A stretch of 64,000 nt of DNA from Annona cherimola. Taxonomy: Eukaryota; Streptophyta; Magnoliopsida; Magnoliales; Annonaceae. The notes under the pieces were generated by a model. The model saw nothing but the letters and a program-made list of their open reading frames with translations. It ran no database searches and was not told the DNA's origin. Positions 60,115 to 64,000 of the stretch are shown piece after piece (position 1 is the stretch's first letter; each line of letters begins with the position of its first letter). The position numbers and the translations under genes are program-made. Location of the stretch: NCBI GenBank assembly GCA_030490835.1, contig CM059977.1, positions 18,085,335-18,149,334 of the forward strand, given 5' to 3'.

Positions 60115-62854
60115 GCTGCTGCTGCTGCTTGAGATTTGACACTCTTATAGAAAAGTTCTATTGAAAGCATTTTGTAATATATTGCTCAACTGTACACTGT
60201 CTTTAACTCTTCGCGAAAGAAAGAAAGAAGTAAAGAGGAGAAGAAAACAAATACTTCCTAATCCAACGTACCAAAGCAGCAAAGAACGAGACTAGTGCAG
60301 TACCAGTCATCATAGAGTATTCCCCTGATGCAACTGGAAGATCTGGCTTATTAATCTGAAAGAAAAAAAGAGCAACATTCCATTTTTTACAAGGAGAACA
60401 AAAACGAACAAATGAAAAAAATTCAACATGATCAAAATAAATGTGTTGTTTGATTCACTTGCATACAATACGGCTATGTCTTGGTCAACCACAAGCATTC
60501 ATATAGAAACTCATTATGAAGAGTACATTCTTCCCCAATCAGATGGCCCGACTATATGATTAAGAGTCCACTTGAACGTGGATTGAAGGCAAATTATCCA
60601 CTGGTAAGCCATGTATGAAATATTGACAAATACCCCACCCATTGAAAGGTTCAAGAGACAAATGGATTGCAACCAAGGAATGCTAACCAATACAGATATG
60701 CTGTCATCCAGTGATCCCTTAACAATAAACAGATCAATATTACTGGTTTCAACTGAGCAGCCCTGTAACATGAAAGTAAAAAATTCTCCTAATTATCCAA
60801 AACAATGGTTTTTTTTCTTTTCATTTTTTGCATTCATTATTAGAACAATGTAATCTAAAGCATATGACAAAAGCATTATAGGGCTACCTTGTCTATTTCA
60901 ATGTCATACAGTTGATTTAGTCCAACAATGTAAAGATTCATGAACAGTGCAGGTACTAGAGCCTGCAAATGAAATTAATTTATCAGTAAGCATCAAAGAA
61001 CTGAGCAGCCAGATATAACCCTGCATATGCATATTTGCATTTAGAACTTCCCGTTGGAAACAGTCCAGCACATTACCTCCAAAAGTCCAGCAAAAAACAA
61101 TGGAGAAAGGTCTGACAGGCGTTCTACAGCAAGCAATGAGACTGAGATTATGCCAATTGTCTGTACAAACATATCCAAATCTGTTTCAATATCTATAAAA
61201 CAGAGACAACTGGCTTAGCTTGAATACACCTATTTGAGAAATTCTACCCAGACAAGTCAATTTCGTTACTCTGAAGAAATTCCAGGGAGTTCATCAGGCA
61301 ACCCCTCTCATCTCTTTGTTATAAAGATCAAGATGGCTAAATAATACTATTGACTTCCATTCAACGAATAAACTCAATGATGTGAGAAGACAAGACATAT
61401 CTCCAGTGATGGCATATGAATGGTGGGAACCTCCTGATGGACAGCCTTGGATTTTTCCTGCATTGGCCATAACTTCAAATCTATCATAACATCACTATTT
61501 GAATGTCATGTATTCCTCTTTTTTTCTTTTTCAAAATCATTTTTCTCTAGCTGCTCCCAGTTGAGAAAAACAAATAATTTTAACTGACAAATGATGTAAA
61601 ATTTTCTTTTCACCATTTCTAATCATCAGTGACAATGCAAGCTAACAAAATAAGAGACAGCGAGGAAGAAATTTACAGTGCCAATCATAGTGTGTGGCCT
61701 TGAGAATCTGTATAAAGCATCTAAAGAAGCTGGCAGAGCATTCCAGCCGTTCTTGGAACTAATAACTTCAGGCTCAGACTCGGAAGGATGTCCTGATCTG
61801 GCACTTGAACAACACTGCAGGGGAGACTTCTGATAGATTGTGACTTTTCTACGAGAGCTCTTGACAGGTTGATTCAATCGAAATATTGGTGACACTCCAA
61901 TCTGAGATCTGTCGATGGTGCTGCACGATTCTCTATTCAAAACCGGAACTGCTATAGAACGACCTATCAATTGGAAATGTTGAATCATCATAAGATTGTG
62001 ACCAGTGGAAAGCAGCTGATATGTCCATGTGTCAGCAGAAAAGAAATTTTGTGGCTGAGATTAAGCAAAAGCACATTGATAAAAACCAATAGCCTCCTCA
62101 CACCCTGTACAACTTCCGTTCTGGTTCCATTTTAATAAGGATAGAACATTATCCTCTATTTGTACAACCGTGTTTTTGGCTGATAAGATCGATGAACGGC
62201 ACAAGCTGAGTTTCCGCCATATCATGAAATCGAATTAATTGAAATTGATCTGTTTTCTGGGAAAGCCTTCATCGCGATTCGAGATTAGAGTCTGAATGCA
62301 TAGGCTGAAATCTGGAGAAGCAGCGCCCCTGCCCTGTGCATAACAGTGTCGACTGACCGTAATAAACTCCAAGCAGAACAATATCGCATTTGCAGGTATG
62401 TATGCTGTGCATGCTGTTCTGTGAGCAGGACTTTGAAGCATCCAACCACGCTACAATTTGTCATACTGATTACTGACATCAGCATCAGACATTAAATCAA
62501 AATCGCAACCAGTTCGAGAGGGAAATTCGTAGTTAACTTTCACGGCCAGATGAAAAACCAAAAGTCTCAATGCTTAAAAGGAGATGGGCCTAGAAACAGC
62601 TAATTATTTCGTAGCTTTCCAACATAGAACTGCTTGCAATCCTAATAGCAAAACGCCACAGTTTCAGCATCAAACCGCATGCAGCAAGCATTGTTTTTTT
62701 GTGGAAAAATAGAAAACGACAACCAGAGTTATGAAGTGAACAAATGAAAACACAGCAAGCCATTCCAATTACCTGCAGGAAGCGTCGACAAAACGGAAGC
62801 ATGACGACCGCGTACCAGTAATCTGGATGAGACCCCAGAAATCACCGACTCCAT
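49614..62854 (-). CDS. VTE2: Homogentisate phytyltransferase, chloroplast (12 coding exons)
   Basis: Plastid UbiA-type prenyltransferase that joins homogentisate and phytyl diphosphate, the committed step of tocopherol synthesis. Exons: 62773-62854, 61677-61963, 61077-61160, 60888-60962, 60272-60355, 52112-52201, 51912-52013, 51065-51160, 50889-50960, 50270-50365, 49849-49953, 49614-49655; 404 residues, intact frame. The N-terminus ([13 protein letters not shown], Ser/Arg-rich to about residue 90) looks like a transit peptide. [16 protein letters not shown] opens the catalytic part. NQLYDIEID (Asn167, Asp171, Asp175) and DIPDIDGDK (from Asp301) are the two Mg-diphosphate binding motifs; [10 protein letters not shown] and [12 protein letters not shown] are family signatures. 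I chose the ATG at 62854 because only this frame joins exon 2 in phase; an ATG at 62802 does not. Intron 6 has a GC donor. Homogentisate geranylgeranyl transferase is the closest alternative. Confidence 0.93.
50065..50137 (+). pseudogene. tRNA-Glu(TTC)-like sequence
   Basis: 73 bases with cytosolic tRNA-Glu layout: TCCATTG / CAACGGA acceptor arms, GGTTAGGATAC D-arm, CTTTCAC anticodon loop (TTC) and GGTTCAAATCC T-arm. Mismatches occur in the acceptor (one A-C), anticodon stem (A-C) and T stem. It is followed by a T-run and TTATGTGACCTGAA repeats (50195-50260) instead of a clean terminator. Probably a tRNA pseudogene or the head of a tRNA-Glu-derived SINE, in VTE2 intron 10, antisense to the gene. 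Confidence 0.72.
50444..50849. repeat. Foldback, family c, with duplicated terminal segment
   Basis: Left end AAGTGATTCCTTACAACTGG and GGGTGCAAAACTC pair with the right end. The core includes ATATATATACACATCTCAAAA and AAATTAAATACATCTAGATT. The right terminal segment of about 43 bp (GTGCACTAA-GTTTCAATGC onward) occurs twice, at about 50763-50805 and 50806-50849. It lies in VTE2 intron 9, ending 40 bp from exon 9. Confidence 0.75.
51241..51492. repeat. Tandem duplication of about 125 bp in VTE2 intron 7
   Basis: Two units (about 51241-51368 and 51369-51492) both begin ATGATCAAGGAATCA and contain GTGACATAACTTGTT and AGAGAGTTTCACTTT. They differ by small indels and substitutions. Confidence 0.88.
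52106..52111 (-). other. GC-AG intron donor (VTE2 intron 6)
   Basis: After codon AAT the intron begins GCAAGT rather than GTAAGT. The matching acceptor is TTACAG at 52014-52019. Joining here gives YSVN-LPFLRWK, the family sequence. No GT near this position keeps the frame. Confidence 0.85.
52566..52846. mobile_element. MITE, GGGTGTGTTTG family, in VTE2 intron 5
   Basis: Starts GGGTGTGTTTGGCAATTTGC, ends CATTACCAAACACACCC, with TAA at 52563-52565 and 52847-52849. Well preserved, so probably a recent insertion. Confidence 0.9.
55119..55385. mobile_element. MITE nested in the LINE
   Basis: Begins GGGTGTGTTTGAAAAGTG after TTA and has AAAGATAACGATGAGGAGT and GATTGAAAAATAAAATAGTT blocks. The right end is degenerate. 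It interrupts the LINE, so it arrived after it. Confidence 0.7.
56532..56757. repeat. 113-bp tandem duplication inside the LINE
   Basis: Two units starting AGCAAAATCTAAAATGAC at 56532 and 56645 carry the same endonuclease-region sequence with a few differences, showing duplication after the LINE had decayed. Confidence 0.88.
58390..58725 (-). mobile_element. tRNA-derived SINE, family 2 tail, with internal triple repeat
   Basis: The minus-strand head has box A-like AATGGTACGTGCTGTGG and box B-like AGTTCAATCCCCGCC. The tail carries TACTTGATTGTAATAT, as in the SINE at 39425. Three tandem units of about 34 bp (CCCACATAAAGGGGGAATTG on the plus strand, 58546-58650) lie in the body. GCTTTATTTTGCTTTT at 58374-58389 and 58726-58741 is the target duplication. 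Located in VTE2 intron 5. Confidence 0.88.
59571..60051. repeat. Tandem duplication of about 230 bp in VTE2 intron 5
   Basis: Units at about 59571-59792 and 59816-60051 share AGGGCTGCTGGGAAGCACTT, CCAATCAACATGTAGATAAA and GATTCTGCTAGTTAAGACAA with scattered differences. They are separated by a short ATT-rich linker. Confidence 0.9.
60055..60130. repeat. Compound (TTA)n(GCT)n microsatellite
   Basis: About 19 TTA units followed by five GCT units, immediately after the duplicated segment and 140 bp from exon 5. Confidence 0.95.
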
Positions 62855-63185
62855 CTGGTTGAGAACAGGCTGGCAATTTCACAAGCACCTCGTAGACTCA
62901 AAGAAGCACGCGTCGTCGGTTGCTTCCTTTCACTGGTCGTCGGTGAACCAGTGAAAAGCCCGACGAGACTGCTTGCTGCCAAGAAGCGACAGCTTCTCTG
63001 ATGTGTTGTTGACGGAGACAGCCTTTCTTAAGTACGGAAAGATGTGAGAGAGAAGCAGTAAAATGGAAATTGACCAAACGTCTAAGAACATGTGGATACG
63101 GTGTTGAGCTATGAGGAAGTGTCAGCCCGAAAGGCAAATAAAAGCCCGAAGGCGCGAACGGGTCAAACTTAAATAAATAAATTAA
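62855..63185 (-). promoter_or_regulatory. VTE2 leader and proximal promoter interval
   Basis: The 330 bp between the VTE2 start codon and the nested MITEs must hold the leader and core promoter. A TTTATTTAAG sequence near 63168-63178 (minus strand) is the only TATA-like candidate. The open frame at 62898-63209 is not supported. Confidence 0.35.
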
Positions 63186-63770
63186 GGGTGTGTTTGTTCG
63201 GGGCCACAACTTGTCAATTAAAACTTTTCAAAACAAAACTTTTCACTCTTCATAATTATTTTATTTTTTAATTATTTTTTCACATTTTTCTATACAAACT
63301 ACCCTACTTTTCAATTATTTTTACACAACTACTCATACAACGAACCTATCTATTTTAACTTTATTCTTTTTACTCCTCATCATTACCCCTATTATATCAC
63401 ATAATTTTCTATCAATTTGACAACTTCTACCTCTAAGGGTGTGTTTGGTTGGAGGTAAAACTTTTGATGAAAAGTTTTTGGAGTAGAAGTTGTCAAATCA
63501 ATAAAAAATGATGTGATATAATAGGAGTAATGATGAGGAGTAAAGAGAATAAAATTAAAATAGATAGGTTAGTTGTATGGGTAGTTGTGTAGAAATGATT
63601 GAAAAGTAGGGTAGTTTGTATAGAAAAATGTGAAAAAATAATTAAAAAATAGAGTAGTTATGGAGATTGAAAAGTTTTAGATTGAAAAGTTTTAGTTGAC
63701 ATTTTTTTACCCTAAACAAACACACCCTAAAACTTTTCATCAAAAGTTTTACCTCCAACCAAACACACCC
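63186..63770. mobile_element. MITE with a second MITE inserted in opposite orientation
   Basis: The outer element starts GGGTGTGTTTGTTCGGGG and ends CCTCCAACCAAACACACCC, with TAA at 63183-63185 and 63771-63773. It is split by the insert at 63437-63727 and resumes AACTTTTCATCAAAAG. It sits just upstream of VTE2. Confidence 0.92.
63437..63727. mobile_element. Nested MITE, reverse orientation
   Basis: Starts GGGTGTGTTTGGTTGGAGG and ends CTAAACAAACACACCC, with TAA at 63434-63436 and 63728-63730. Its sequence is the inverse of the outer element, so outer and inner copies can pair into a hairpin. Confidence 0.93.
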
Positions 63771-63790
63771 TAAGAATAATGCGATATTAT

Positions 63791-64000
63791 GGGTGTATTT
63801 GGTTGGAGGTAAAACTTTTGATGAAAAGTTTTTGGAGTAGAAGTTGTCAAATCAATAGAAAGTGATGTGATATAATAGGAGTAATGATGAGAAGTAAAGA
63901 GAATAAAGTTAAAATAGATAGGTTAGTTGTATGGGTAGTTGTGTAGAAATGATTGAAAAGTAGGGTAGTTTGTATAGAAAAATGTGAAAAAATAATTAAA
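63791..64000. mobile_element. MITE, GGGTGTGTTTG family, cut by the window end
   Basis: Starts GGGTGTATTTGGTTGGAGG and continues in the same orientation as 63437-63727, with near-identical interior blocks, to the last base. Confidence 0.88.

Noticed and set aside
62590..62802. ATG at 62802 as the VTE2 start
   Set aside because: Its frame leaves exon 1 in the wrong phase and hits a stop in exon 2. The ATG at 62854 joins exon 2 correctly and gives a normal transit peptide.
62898..63209. 103-codon minus-strand frame upstream of VTE2
   Set aside because: It covers the expected leader and promoter region, overlaps a MITE end and resembles no known protein.

Overview
This is a nuclear genome window from a flowering plant. 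It has GT-AG split genes, AT-rich intergenic DNA, tRNA-derived SINEs, a TRIM retroelement with a Ty1/copia-type primer site, an RTE-type LINE relic, a pararetrovirus relic and many small palindromic DNA elements. I cannot fix the lineage. The tocopherol gene resembles both monocot and eudicot copies, and the dominant GGGTGTGTTTG-ended MITE family is not one I can tie to a clade.

Three protein-coding genes are well supported, all on the minus strand. (1) 3679-4350 is an intronless, atypical (non-DNA-binding) HLH protein of the IBH1-like kind. (2) 14214-21402 is a complete plasma-membrane H+-ATPase in 16 coding exons (970 codons). It carries an in-frame 48-bp tandem duplication at the start of exon 13 that also copies the 3' splice site. 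(3) 49614-62854 is a complete homogentisate phytyltransferase (VTE2/HPT) in 12 coding exons (404 codons). It has a GC-AG intron and an 8-kb fifth intron holding a dead LINE, MITEs, a SINE and a large tandem duplication. I resolved every exon boundary by reading frame, splice signals and family similarity. The three genes act in unrelated processes (growth regulation, proton pumping, vitamin E synthesis) and do not form a functional cluster.

Layout: 1-3.7 kb AT-rich with a foldback and a MITE; 3.7-5.4 kb HLH gene and its upstream region; 5.4-9.9 kb a (TA)n insertion hotspot holding a 1.1-kb palindrome-rich element, an endogenous pararetrovirus remnant and three related MITEs; 14.2-21.7 kb H+-ATPase with its promoter; 21.9-49.5 kb gene-poor, with nested MITEs, long foldbacks, SINEs and two TRIM copies; 49.6-63.2 kb VTE2; 63.2-64 kb nested MITEs.

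The most unusual observations are the duplicated splice acceptor in the H+-ATPase, the array of nine 16-bp palindromes inside the (TA)n-flanked element, and a foldback family whose copies share one core but end in different terminal inverted repeats.
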